Positions 1 through 6,182 of a stretch of DNA of 28,039 bases are shown here, piece after piece. Both the position numbers and the translations under genes were made by a program. Numbering within the stretch: the stretch's first letter is position 1; each line of letters begins with the position of its first letter. Origin of the DNA: PALSA-505 sp035308365 (GTDB taxonomy: Bacteria > Actinomycetota > Actinomycetes > Streptosporangiales > Streptosporangiaceae); NCBI GenBank assembly GCA_035308365.1, contig DATGGU010000119.1:1-28039 (forward strand), read 5' to 3'. The notes under the pieces are model-generated. The model had not been told where the DNA came from. It ran no database searches and saw only the letters and a list, made by a program, of their open reading frames with translations.

Positions 1-1
1 G

Positions 2-154
2 GACTCGGTGATCTTCGACATCCCGGGCCGCGAGTCGCTGCAGCGGGTGCCGACCTTGGAGCCGCTGCGCGGCACCAAGGCCCACGTCGGCGGCCTGCTC
101 GACCGCTGCGAGAGCGCCGCCGACCTGGTGAGAGCCCTGACCGGCCGCGATTAG
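2..154 (+). CDS. dop: Dop, Pup deamidase/depupylase, C-terminal fragment
   Basis: Only the last 50 codons are inside the window, ending in TAG; the 5' part lies upstream. The fragment begins DSVIFDI and contains RVPTLEPLRGTKAHVG and LLDRCESAADLV. From memory this matches the C-terminus of the Dop/PafA carboxylate-amine ligase-like family. PafA is complete elsewhere in the window (6180-7538) and the next gene is pup, so Dop is the natural call: dop sits just upstream of pup in most actinomycetes. Dop deamidates the C-terminal Gln of Pup where one exists and removes Pup from substrates. The ATP-binding and catalytic N-terminal residues cannot be checked here. A less likely alternative is another member of the same ligase family. 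Confidence 0.75.
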   Translation, partial: DSVIFDIPGRESLQRVPTLEPLRGTKAHVGGLLDRCESAADLVRALTGRD

Positions 155-162
155 CGGTAAGC

Positions 163-403
163 CGGGGCAGCCAACTCTGCTCGCTGTCCTTCGGCCAGCT
201 TCGCCGTAGGCCCGCAGTATTTGCCCGGGGGGCCGAGCCCCCCGGACCTCACGACCGGGGCTGGGGCCGGTTTACGGTGAGACGGTCCCTGGACCCCACG
301 AACGGGGCTGGGCTGGTTTGCGATTTACGCTGGGACGGCCCCCTGGACCTCCATGATCGGGGCTGGGGTCGGTTTGCGGTTTATGGTGGGACGGCCCCGG
401 ACC
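163..403. repeat. Dispersed repeat block A: hairpin core plus three tandem units
   Basis: This block fills most of the 155-585 spacer between dop and pup. It starts with an 86-bp core (163-248) nearly identical to 1874-1958: three T/C changes and one missing G. The core contains a perfect hairpin at 225-245, arms CCGGGGGGC and GCCCCCCGG with a CGA loop. Three tandem units follow at 249-295, 296-349 and 350-403; the last two are exactly 54 bp and each ends in GGACC. The minus strand stays open because 54 is a multiple of three, but the peptide is a low-complexity 18-residue repeat with no start context. No T-run follows the hairpin, so it is not a classical intrinsic terminator. From 404 to 585 I see no gene, only the pup leader with its ribosome binding site. 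Confidence 0.85.
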
Positions 404-585
404 CCGGCTGCCGGGCTGGCCCGGCGGTCCCGAGGTGTTGGGCTTGCCGGTGACCGGCCGTGCCACGATCGTTATCGGGTGTGGAGGATTGGGCGGGATG
501 TCACCGGGCGAAGATAGCGTTGAGCTCGTAAGGACTACGCGAGGCCTGCTGACCCGGGGTCAACCCGGGAGAGGGAGGAACGAGA

Positions 586-795
586 ATGGCCACAAAGGAC
601 ACGTCAGGACAGCGGCAGACAACCCGGCGCACCGAGGAAACCGAGGAGACCGAGCCGGCCGGTACCGAGGAGGTCAGGGAACGCCAGGAGCGGCTGTCCG
701 ATGATGTGGACGCGATCCTTGACGAGATCGACGAAGTGCTCGAAGAGAACGCCGAAGAATTCGTCAGGTCCTACGTCCAGAAGGGCGGCGAGTAA
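586..795 (+). CDS. pup: Prokaryotic ubiquitin-like protein Pup
   Basis: A 69-residue protein with the diagnostic Pup layout: a charged, disordered N-terminal half rich in Thr, Glu and Arg, then the helical segment RLSDDVDAILDEIDEVLEEN that binds the proteasomal ATPase, then NAEEFVRSYVQKGGE. Pup is joined through its C-terminal Glu side chain to substrate lysines by PafA (6180-7538) and directs them to the proteasome. The natural end is GGE, not GGQ, so deamidation by Dop is not needed before conjugation. The ATG start is fixed by a strong GGGAGGAACGAG ribosome binding site just upstream. It follows dop and precedes prcA, but prcB, normally the next gene, is missing. Family identity is essentially certain. 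Confidence 0.97.
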   Translation: MATKDTSGQRQTTRRTEETEETEPAGTEEVRERQERLSDDVDAILDEIDEVLEENAEEFVRSYVQKGGE

Positions 796-839
796 GGACC
801 GCACCCAGAAGGGAAAGTCTTCGCTGCGGGCGAACCGGG

Positions 840-925
840 GCGGGCGACCCTGCTTGCCGCCGTCGGTGCCTGCGCCGAAGGCCCGCGGTATTGACCCGGG
901 GGGACGATCCCCTGGACCCCCGATG
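840..925. repeat. Degenerate copy of the dispersed repeat core
   Basis: The spacer between pup and prcA (796-1001) holds a diverged copy of the core seen at 163-248 and 1874-1958. Shared landmarks, in order, are a CCCTGCT-like block, GAAGGCCCGCGGTATT (compare AGGCCCGCAGTATT) and an imperfect hairpin around CCGGGGGGACGATCCCCTGG, followed by GACCCCCGAT. It is clearly more decayed than the other two copies. No open frame resembling a proteasome beta subunit is present in this spacer. Confidence 0.6.
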
Positions 926-958
926 GTGGGTATGGCAATGTGCCGGCACCGGACGCAG

Positions 959-981
959 TAGGGTCTGGTGAGATACCAGAC
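959..981 (+). promoter_or_regulatory. Putative prcA promoter -10 with overlapping perfect palindrome
   Basis: A TAGGGT hexamer at 959-964 fits the actinobacterial -10 consensus TANNNT. It overlaps a perfect inverted repeat, GTCTGGT (963-969), spacer GAGAT, ACCAGAC (975-981). The predicted transcript would start near 971, about 31 nt before the prcA GTG, and would carry AAAGGAAA as a ribosome binding site. I see no good -35 box. The palindrome could be a repressor operator or an mRNA hairpin. The hexamer also matches the -10 of PafBC-dependent promoters, but the upstream -26 element of that class is not recognisable. Confidence 0.45.
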
Positions 982-1001
982 GAGCAAAGGAAACCTCAGC
1001 G

Positions 1002-1769
1002 GTGAGCATGCCGTTCTACGTGTCGCCCGAACAGGCGATGAAGGACAAGGCGGATTACGCGCGGAAGAACATTGCCCGGGGCCGCAACACGATTGTCATC
1101 CAGTTCGCCGATGGCATCCTGTTCGTCGCACCGAACCCGTCCCGGGCGCTCCACAAGATCAGCGAGATCTACGACCGGATCGCGTTCGCCGCCGTGGGCA
1201 TGTACAACGAGTTCGAGAACCTGCGCAAGGCCGGCGTCCGCTACGCCGACTTCAACGGCTACCTGTACGACCGTAACGATGTCACGGCCCTGGGCCTGGC
1301 CAACGCCTACGCCCAGACGCTCGGCACGATCTTCACCGAGAGCAGCAAGCCCTACGAGGTGGAGATCGTGGTGGCCGAGGTCGGCCCGACCCCCGAGCGG
1401 GACCAGATCTACCGGATCACCTTCGACGGCTCGGTGGCCGACGAGCACGGCTACGTGGCCATGGGCGGCCAGGCCGACCAGGTCGCCACCGCGCTGAAGG
1501 AGCGGTACACCGATGGCATGTCCCTGGCCGACGCGCTTGGCGTCGCGCTCAGCGCCCTGCCCGGCCAGGAGAACGGCGACGGTCCGGAGATCACCGCTGC
1601 CCAGCTCGAGGTCGCGATGCTCAACAGGTCAGGCGAACACCGGCGGTTCCGGCGGCTGACCGGCCCACGCCTGGAGAACCTGCTCGCCGCCGCCAGAGCC
1701 CCCAAGGCCAGCGCCAAGGACAAGGACACGCAAGAGCCCGCCAGCGACGAGACCGGCTCCACCGGCTAA
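1002..1769 (+). CDS. prcA: Proteasome alpha subunit PrcA
   Basis: A 255-residue protein matching actinobacterial 20S alpha subunits throughout: the N-terminus MSMPFYVSPEQAMKDKADYA forms the alpha-ring gate; LFVAPNPSRALHKISEIYDR, YAQTLGTIFTESSKPYEVE, YRITFDGSVADE and the MGG block are family hallmarks; the tail is charged and low in complexity. Alpha subunits form the outer rings that gate entry to the beta chamber and dock the Mpa/ARC ATPase; they are not themselves proteolytic. GTG at 1002 is chosen, with ATG at 1008 as an alternative. The catalytic partner prcB, normally directly upstream and overlapping, is absent here, so the gene appears to have its own promoter. pafA follows only after a block of inserted genes. 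Confidence 0.96.
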   Translation: MSMPFYVSPEQAMKDKADYARKNIARGRNTIVIQFADGILFVAPNPSRALHKISEIYDRIAFAAVGMYNEFENLRKAGVRYADFNGYLYDRNDVTALGLANAYAQTLGTIFTESSKPYEVEIVVAEVGPTPERDQIYRITFDGSVADEHGYVAMGGQADQVATALKERYTDGMSLADALGVALSALPGQENGDGPEITAAQLEVAMLNRSGEHRRFRRLTGPRLENLLAAARAPKASAKDKDTQEPASDETGSTG

Positions 1770-1815
1770 GACCTCCATCAGCGCATGTCGGGCTGGGCGG
1801 CCGAGCCTCGTTGCT

Positions 1816-2127
1816 GGCCTCAGCAAGCTTCGCCGTTGCCCAGTCCGCGATGCTCGCCCGGGGAGACGACCCCCGGGGCAGCCAACCCTGCTCGCTGTCC
1901 TTCGGCCAGCTTCGCCGCAGCCCGCAGTATCTGCCCGGGGGGCCGAGCCCCCCGGACCCCCACGACCGGGGCTGAGGCTGGGGCTGGGGCTGGTTTACGG
2001 TGAGACGGCCCCTGGACCCCACGACCGGGGCTGGGGTCGGTTTGCGGTTTACGGTGAGACGGCCCCTGGACCCCACGACCGGGGCTGGGGTCGGTTTGCG
2101 GTTTACGGTGGGACGGCCCCCCGGAAC
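1816..2127. repeat. Dispersed repeat block B: two hairpins, core and three tandem units
   Basis: This block fills the 1770-2102 spacer after prcA and runs into the end of the TlpA-like gene. A first hairpin is formed by CCCGGGG and CCCCGGG around 1858-1877. The core (1874-1958) is about 95% identical to 163-248 and has the same perfect hairpin, here at 1935-1955. Three tandem units follow: 1959-2018 (60 bp, with a small internal GGGGCT expansion), 2019-2072 (54 bp) and 2073 to about 2127. Units 2 and 3 are almost identical over CCACGACCGGGGCTGGGGTC and the TTTGCGGTTTACGGTG part. The last unit encodes the final residues and stop codon of the minus-strand gene at 2103-2660. Units are contiguous without spacers, so this is not a CRISPR array. 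Confidence 0.85.
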
Positions 2128-2660
2128 CCTCCGGCTGTGAGGCCGGTGTTCAGGACTGCGCTGCTCAGGGCGCCGAAGGTGCGCTGGACGATGCGATGGC
2201 CGGAATTCAGGAAGAACGTCTGCGGCAGTGCGGTGACCCCGTAGGCGGAAGCGGTCTGGGCCATCGAGTCGGTGCCTACCGGGTAGTCCACGCCGTATTC
2301 GTGGATCATGGACAGCGCCGCGCTGGCGCTGTCGCTCACGTCGATGCCGATGACGGTGATCTCGCCGTGGTGCGCCCGGTAGAGCCTGGCCAGCTCCGGG
2401 GTCTCCTGCTTGCAGGCCGCGCAGTCGGAAGCGAAGAAGTTGATCAGGACCGGACGCCCGGCGAACTGGCTGAGCGCCACCTCGTGTCCGGGATGACCCA
2501 GCGCGGGCAGGGTGAAGCGGCTGGCCGCGATTCCCGTCGAGGCGCCGGCACCGGCCGGCGAGCCGCTGGGGGCCAGGACGACGGACAGCACCCCGAGCAG
2601 CGCGAGACAGCCGACCCCCACGGCGATCGCAATCTTGTGGGAACGGGACAACCGGGCCAT
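2103..2660 (-). CDS. Membrane-anchored TlpA-like thioredoxin-fold protein
   Basis: A 185-residue protein with one N-terminal membrane segment (about residues 9-30, after a basic MARLSRSHK start), an Ala/Gly/Ser linker, then a thioredoxin fold. Visible motifs are RFTLPALGHPG, VLINFFASDC, the redox pair C80-A-A-C83, and the cis-Pro loop ALPQTFF (P146). Family members act outside the membrane as thiol-disulfide reductases, for example in cytochrome c maturation. An upstream start at 2717 would overlap the ATPase gene in a non-homologous frame, so ATG 2660 is preferred; TAGCCT seven nt upstream would allow a leaderless transcript. The last codons (GAVPP and stop) lie in the dispersed repeat. It follows the two ABC ATPases by 10 bp, so co-transcription is likely. 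The substrate is unknown. Confidence 0.85.
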   Translation of the reverse strand: MARLSRSHKIAIAVGVGCLALLGVLSVVLAPSGSPAGAGASTGIAASRFTLPALGHPGHEVALSQFAGRPVLINFFASDCAACKQETPELARLYRAHHGEITVIGIDVSDSASAALSMIHEYGVDYPVGTDSMAQTASAYGVTALPQTFFLNSGHRIVQRTFGALSSAVLNTGLTAGGFRGAVPP

Positions 2661-2670
2661 GCCGAAAAGG

Positions 2671-3396
2671 CTACTCCGTGCCGACGATTTTGCCGTCTTC
2701 CAGGCGCAGGATGGCATCGGCGATGCCGATGAGAGTCGGGTCGTGGGTGGCCACCAGGGCGGTTACGCCCTCCGAACGGACCACGGTGCGCAACAGCCGC
2801 ATGATCTGGCTGGCTGTCTCCGAGTCGAGCTGCCCGGTGGGCTCGTCGGCGATCAGCAGCTCGGGGCGGCCGGCCAGCGCCCTGGCGATGGCCACCCGCT
2901 GCTGCTGGCCGCCGGACAGCTCACCCGGGCGCTGGCGAGCATGGCCGGCCAGGCCGACGATGTCCAGCATGAGGCTGACCCGTTCCTCCCGCGCGCGGGA
3001 GGGCATGCCGGTGATCCGCAGCGGGATACCGACGTTCTCGGCGGCGGACAGGAACGGGATCAGGCCGAACGACTGGAAGATGAACGCGACGCAGGACCGG
3101 CGCAGGCTCATCCGTTCCCGCTCGCTCATCGCGGTCACGTCCCTGCCGTCCACGCAGACGGTGCCCTCGCCGGGCGAGTCGAGACCGCCGATGATGTTGA
3201 GCAGGGTGGTCTTGCCGGATCCGGACCGGCCGCACAGCGCGACGAGCTGGCCACGGGGGATGTCGAACGTCACCCCGCGCAGCGCCCGGGTCGCGGCCGA
3301 GCCGCTGCCGAACGTTCGCATCACGCCGGCCACCGACACCATGGGCACGGTGGGCGCCGTCGGCTCGCCCCGGTTCAGCGTGTCGGTGGTGCTCAC
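2671..3396 (-). CDS. ABC transporter ATPase, LolD/MacB/FtsE type
   Basis: A 241-residue nucleotide-binding protein of ordinary length. It has Walker A GRSGSGKTT (56-64), a Q-loop at FIFQSFGL, signature LSGGQQQRVAIARAL (160-174), Walker B LLIADEP (180-186), a D-loop and H-loop ATHD (His218). The LIPFLSAAENV region and ADEPTGQLDSETA are typical of the MacB/LolD/FtsE group, which powers membrane proteins with extracytoplasmic domains rather than classical importers. The GTG start overlaps the TGA of the upstream ATPase gene (GTGA overlap) and is preceded by a strong GGGAGGAAC site, so the two are translationally coupled. No FtsX/MacB-type permease is encoded next to them in this window. The partner must be elsewhere, or the pair is orphaned. 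Confidence 0.93.
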   Translation of the reverse strand: MSTTDTLNRGEPTAPTVPMVSVAGVMRTFGSGSAATRALRGVTFDIPRGQLVALCGRSGSGKTTLLNIIGGLDSPGEGTVCVDGRDVTAMSERERMSLRRSCVAFIFQSFGLIPFLSAAENVGIPLRITGMPSRAREERVSLMLDIVGLAGHARQRPGELSGGQQQRVAIARALAGRPELLIADEPTGQLDSETASQIMRLLRTVVRSEGVTALVATHDPTLIGIADAILRLEDGKIVGTE

Positions 3397-4406
3397 CCGT
3401 TCCTCCCATCCTTCCCGGCGGCGGTGCCTTCTTTGCCGGAACCGTGCCCTGCGGTGTCCGGCCAGACACCAATGTGGTCGGGCTCGGCCTGCAGCCTGAC
3501 CCGGTCCCGCATCCCGAGCGGTTCGGTCATCTCGCGCGGCAACTGCAGCCGCCCGGCCCGGTCCAGCACCGCGTACTCCACGGCGTGATCAGACTGCTGG
3601 CCCTCGTCGTCCGTGGTCGAATGCCGGAGCGTCTCGGTGCTGGTCCGGCCGTCCCTGATCGCCACGACCCGGCGGACCATCGAAGATACGGCCGGGTCGT
3701 GCGTGACCACCAGCACGGTGACGCCCAGCTGGTTGTTGGCGGTCTGCAGGGCGCCGAACACGTCGGCGGCGGTCGCCGAGTCCAGCTCACCGGTCGGCTC
3801 GTCGGCCAGCAGCACCTTGGGACCGTTGGCGAGGGCCACCGCAATGGCCGTCCGCTGCTGCTCACCGCCGGACATCTGCTCCGGGTTGCGCGCCGCGCAG
3901 TGCGCCACGCCGAGGACGCCCAGCAGTTCGGCGGCGCGTTTGCCGCGCTGGCGGCGGCCGGTCCCGTTCAGCCGCATCGGCAGCGTGACGTTCTGCTCGG
4001 CGGTCAGGTAGGGCAGCAGATTGCGCGAGGTCTGCTGCCAGATGAAGCCGATCGTGCCCCGGCGGTAGGCGAGCCGCTGCCTGGCTCCCATGGCCGCCAG
4101 GTCATAGCCGGCCACCCGCACCGCGCCGGCGGTCGGGGTGTCCAGGCCGGCCAGGATGTTCATCAGCGTGGACTTGCCGCTGCCCGACGCGCCCACCATC
4201 GCGGTCAGCTCGCCCTCGGTCACCAGCAGGTCCAGTCCCTGCAGCGCCTGCACCTCGATCTTCTCGGCGGTGAAGATGCGCACCAGCCGGTCGCAGACGA
4301 TCAGCGCGTCGTCGCCATAGGAACCACGCGCCCGCACCGCTTCCGCACCCAGCTCGGCAAGCCCCGCCGTGGGGTGGTGTGTTTGCGCCACATCACGCCC
4401 TGCCAT
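3393..4406 (-). CDS. ABC transporter ATPase with C-terminal AbrB/SpoVT-like domain
   Basis: A 337-residue protein from ATG 4406, chosen because AAAGGGG lies seven nt upstream; ATG 4430 is an alternative without such a site. The ATPase part has Walker A GASGSGKST (72-80), Q-loop IWQQ, signature MSGGEQQRTAIAVAL (178-192), Walker B VLLADEP (198-204) and H-loop THD (235-237). After the ATPase comes an extension (about 277-315) with EYAVLDRAGRLQLPREMTEP followed by LGMRDRVRLQ. This resembles the swapped-hairpin AbrB/SpoVT fold (zGRi-xLPxexxexLGl-xx-dxVxl). I recall similar tails on actinobacterial ABC ATPases. The last 20 residues contain a 30-bp repeat (3423-3452) encoding AGHGSGKEGT. It is the first gene of the minus-strand run with the second ATPase and the TlpA-like gene. 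Confidence 0.9.
   Translation of the reverse strand: MAGRDVAQTHHPTAGLAELGAEAVRARGSYGDDALIVCDRLVRIFTAEKIEVQALQGLDLLVTEGELTAMVGASGSGKSTLMNILAGLDTPTAGAVRVAGYDLAAMGARQRLAYRRGTIGFIWQQTSRNLLPYLTAEQNVTLPMRLNGTGRRQRGKRAAELLGVLGVAHCAARNPEQMSGGEQQRTAIAVALANGPKVLLADEPTGELDSATAADVFGALQTANNQLGVTVLVVTHDPAVSSMVRRVVAIRDGRTSTETLRHSTTDDEGQQSDHAVEYAVLDRAGRLQLPREMTEPLGMRDRVRLQAEPDHIGVWPDTAGHGSGKEGTAAGKDGRNG
3423..3452 (-). repeat. 30-bp repeat copy inside the ABC ATPase gene
   Basis: The 30 bp here (plus strand GGTGCCTTCTTTGCCGGAAC and on to GTGCCCTGC) match the tandem pair at 21347-21406 at 26-27 positions. On the minus strand they encode AGHGSGKEGT near the C-terminus of the ATPase, beyond its last recognisable domain. 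Confidence 0.75.
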
Positions 4407-4689
4407 CCCTGCGCCCCTTTCCGCACCCATCAGCGCCGGCGTATGCCCATCCGGCTGAGCGTGAATGGCGTTCCTTCGCGTCGCATCACGGCAACGATTT
4501 CGCGCGGGTGTCAACGCCACAAGCACGCCCGTATCACGTGCTGGCCACAATTACCTCGTCTGCCCGCACTCTGGACACACGGTGTGGCCTGCCTGAACGC
4601 GGGACCGGGCCTGCACTGGGGCAAGGGGCGGGCGGTAGCGTGGTGGGTCGTGCGCGGACGTGGCTCGCGCCCGAGTCCTGGGAGGATGC
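4407..4689. other. Divergent intergenic region with one short palindrome
   Basis: These 283 bp separate the minus-strand ATPase run from the plus-strand dehydrogenase. The only structure I see is an inverted repeat AGCACG (4522-4527), 9-nt spacer, CGTGCT (4537-4542), a candidate operator, and a TAGCGT hexamer at 4636-4641 that could be a -10 for the dehydrogenase gene, giving a leader of about 40 nt. No RNA gene or small ORF is convincing. Confidence 0.3.
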
Positions 4690-6153
4690 GTGACAGCGAA
4701 CCTGGCGGCCCTGACCGGCATGGATGCCCCCACCGGCCTGCTGATCGGGGGCGAGTGGACGGGCGGGCGCGGCGGAGCGCGACTGCCGGTGATCGACCCG
4801 GCCACGGAGGACGTGCTGACCGAGGTCGCCGACGGTACGACGGAGGATGCGCTGGACGCGGTGGCCGCCGCCTACCAGGCACTGCCCGCGTGGTCGGCGA
4901 CGCCGCCCCGGCAGCGGGCCGAGTGCCTGCGCCGTGCCTTCGAGATCATGACCGAGCGAGCCGACGCGCTGGCCAGGCTGATGGTGCTGGAGAACGGCAA
5001 GGCGCTGCGGGACGCCAAGGCCGAGGCGCTGTACTCGGCCGAGTTCTTCCGCTGGTACGCCGAGGAAGCGGTCCGGATGGAGGGCACGGCGGCGATCGCC
5101 CCGTCCGGCGCCAACCGGATCCTGGTCCAGCTCCAGCCGGTCGGCGTGAGCGTGCTGGTCACGCCCTGGAACTTCCCCGCCGCCATGGCCACCCGCAAGA
5201 TCGGCCCGGCGCTGGCGGCCGGCTGCACGGTGGTGCTCAAGCCGGCCAGCGAGACGCCGCTCACCGCGCTGGCGGTGGCCGGGATCCTGGCCGAGGCGGG
5301 AGTGCCGGCTGGCGTGGTCAACGTGGTGCAGACCTCGCACGCCGGGCCCACGGTGTCGGCGATGATGGCCGACCCCCGGGTCAGGAAGCTGTCCTTCACC
5401 GGGTCCACCGAGGTGGGCCGGATCCTGCTGCGGCAGGCCAGCGAGACCATCACGAACTGCTCGATGGAGCTTGGCGGCAACGCGCCGTTCATCGTCTTCG
5501 AGGACGCCGACATCGAGGCGGCCGTGGACGGCGCCATGATCGCCAAGATGCGCAACGGCGGCGAGGCGTGCACGGCCGCGAACCGGTTCTACCTGCACGA
5601 CGCGATCGCTGACGAGTTCACCGCCGCCTTCTGCGCCCGGATGGCCAAGCTCAGTGTCGGCGCTGGCCTGGACGAGGGCACCGACCTCGGGCCGCTGGTG
5701 AACGCCGACACCCGGTCCAAGGTCGCCGAACTGGTCGAGCAGGCCGCCTCGGCGGGTGCTTCGGTGCTGATGGGCGGCAGCGCTCCGGACCGGCGCGGCT
5801 ACTTCTACCTGCCGACCGTGCTGTCCGGCGTGCCGTCGGACGCGGGCATCCTGGACGCGGAGATCTTCGGCCCGGTTGCCCCGATGGTCAGGTTCTCCAC
5901 CGAGGACGAGGTGATCCGCCTGGCCAACGACACCGAGTACGGCCTGGTCTCCTACCTGTACAGCGCGGACCTGAGGCGGGCATTGCGGGTGGCCGAGGCG
6001 CTCGAGGCCGGCATGGTCGGGGTCAACCGCGGCATCGTGTCCGACCCGGCGGCACCGTTCGGCGGAGTGAAACAATCCGGTATCGGCCGCGAGGGCGGGC
6101 ACGAAGGTTTGCTCGAATTCAGCGAACTCAAATACATCGCGGTGGACTGGTAG
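4690..6153 (+). CDS. NAD(P)-dependent aldehyde dehydrogenase, succinate-semialdehyde dehydrogenase-like
   Basis: A 487-residue cytosolic enzyme of the aldehyde dehydrogenase superfamily, typical in length. Motifs (numbered from GTG 4690) are the oxyanion-hole PWNFP with N161, the KPASETP cofactor loop, the Rossmann FTGSTEVGR, general base E260 in SMELGGNAP, catalytic C294 in GGEACTAANR, and the C-terminal FGGVKQSGIGREGG. This set is most like NAD(P)-dependent succinate-semialdehyde dehydrogenases (GabD), which oxidise succinate semialdehyde to succinate in GABA catabolism. Other semialdehydes cannot be excluded. GTG 4690 is chosen because GGGAGGA directly precedes it; an upstream GTG (4660) would include the ribosome binding site in the coding sequence. 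It ends 26 bp before pafA, which appears to have its own promoter. No other GABA-pathway gene is nearby. Confidence 0.88.
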   Translation: MTANLAALTGMDAPTGLLIGGEWTGGRGGARLPVIDPATEDVLTEVADGTTEDALDAVAAAYQALPAWSATPPRQRAECLRRAFEIMTERADALARLMVLENGKALRDAKAEALYSAEFFRWYAEEAVRMEGTAAIAPSGANRILVQLQPVGVSVLVTPWNFPAAMATRKIGPALAAGCTVVLKPASETPLTALAVAGILAEAGVPAGVVNVVQTSHAGPTVSAMMADPRVRKLSFTGSTEVGRILLRQASETITNCSMELGGNAPFIVFEDADIEAAVDGAMIAKMRNGGEACTAANRFYLHDAIADEFTAAFCARMAKLSVGAGLDEGTDLGPLVNADTRSKVAELVEQAASAGASVLMGGSAPDRRGYFYLPTVLSGVPSDAGILDAEIFGPVAPMVRFSTEDEVIRLANDTEYGLVSYLYSADLRRALRVAEALEAGMVGVNRGIVSDPAAPFGGVKQSGIGREGGHEGLLEFSELKYIAVDW

Positions 6154-6167
6154 TGCGTAGTAGGCCG

Positions 6168-6182
6168 TAGCCTTGCGGTGTG
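6168..6182 (+). promoter_or_regulatory. Putative leaderless promoter -10 of pafA
   Basis: TAGCCT (6168-6173) lies exactly six nt before the pafA GTG (6180). A -10 hexamer ending 6-7 nt before a start codon places the transcription start at that codon, the hallmark of leaderless actinobacterial genes. There is no ribosome binding site, which is consistent. Confidence 0.5.

Noticed and set aside
249..403. Tandem units resembling a CRISPR array
   Set aside because: Units are directly adjacent with no unique spacers, vary in length at the first unit, and no cas genes are nearby. The same holds for 1959-2127.
959..964. PafBC-dependent promoter upstream of prcA
   Set aside because: The TAGGGT hexamer fits, but the characteristic upstream TTGTCRGTG-like element at the proper distance is not visible.
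796..1001. Hidden or frameshifted prcB in the pup-prcA spacer
   Set aside because: I found no Thr-start motif or beta-subunit block in any frame; 206 bp is far too short, and the content matches the repeat family.
1621..2076. Minus-strand frame through repeat block B giving an 18-residue repeated peptide
   Set aside because: The frame is open only because the unit is 54 bp; the peptide is low in complexity, overlaps the prcA end, and has no ribosome binding site.
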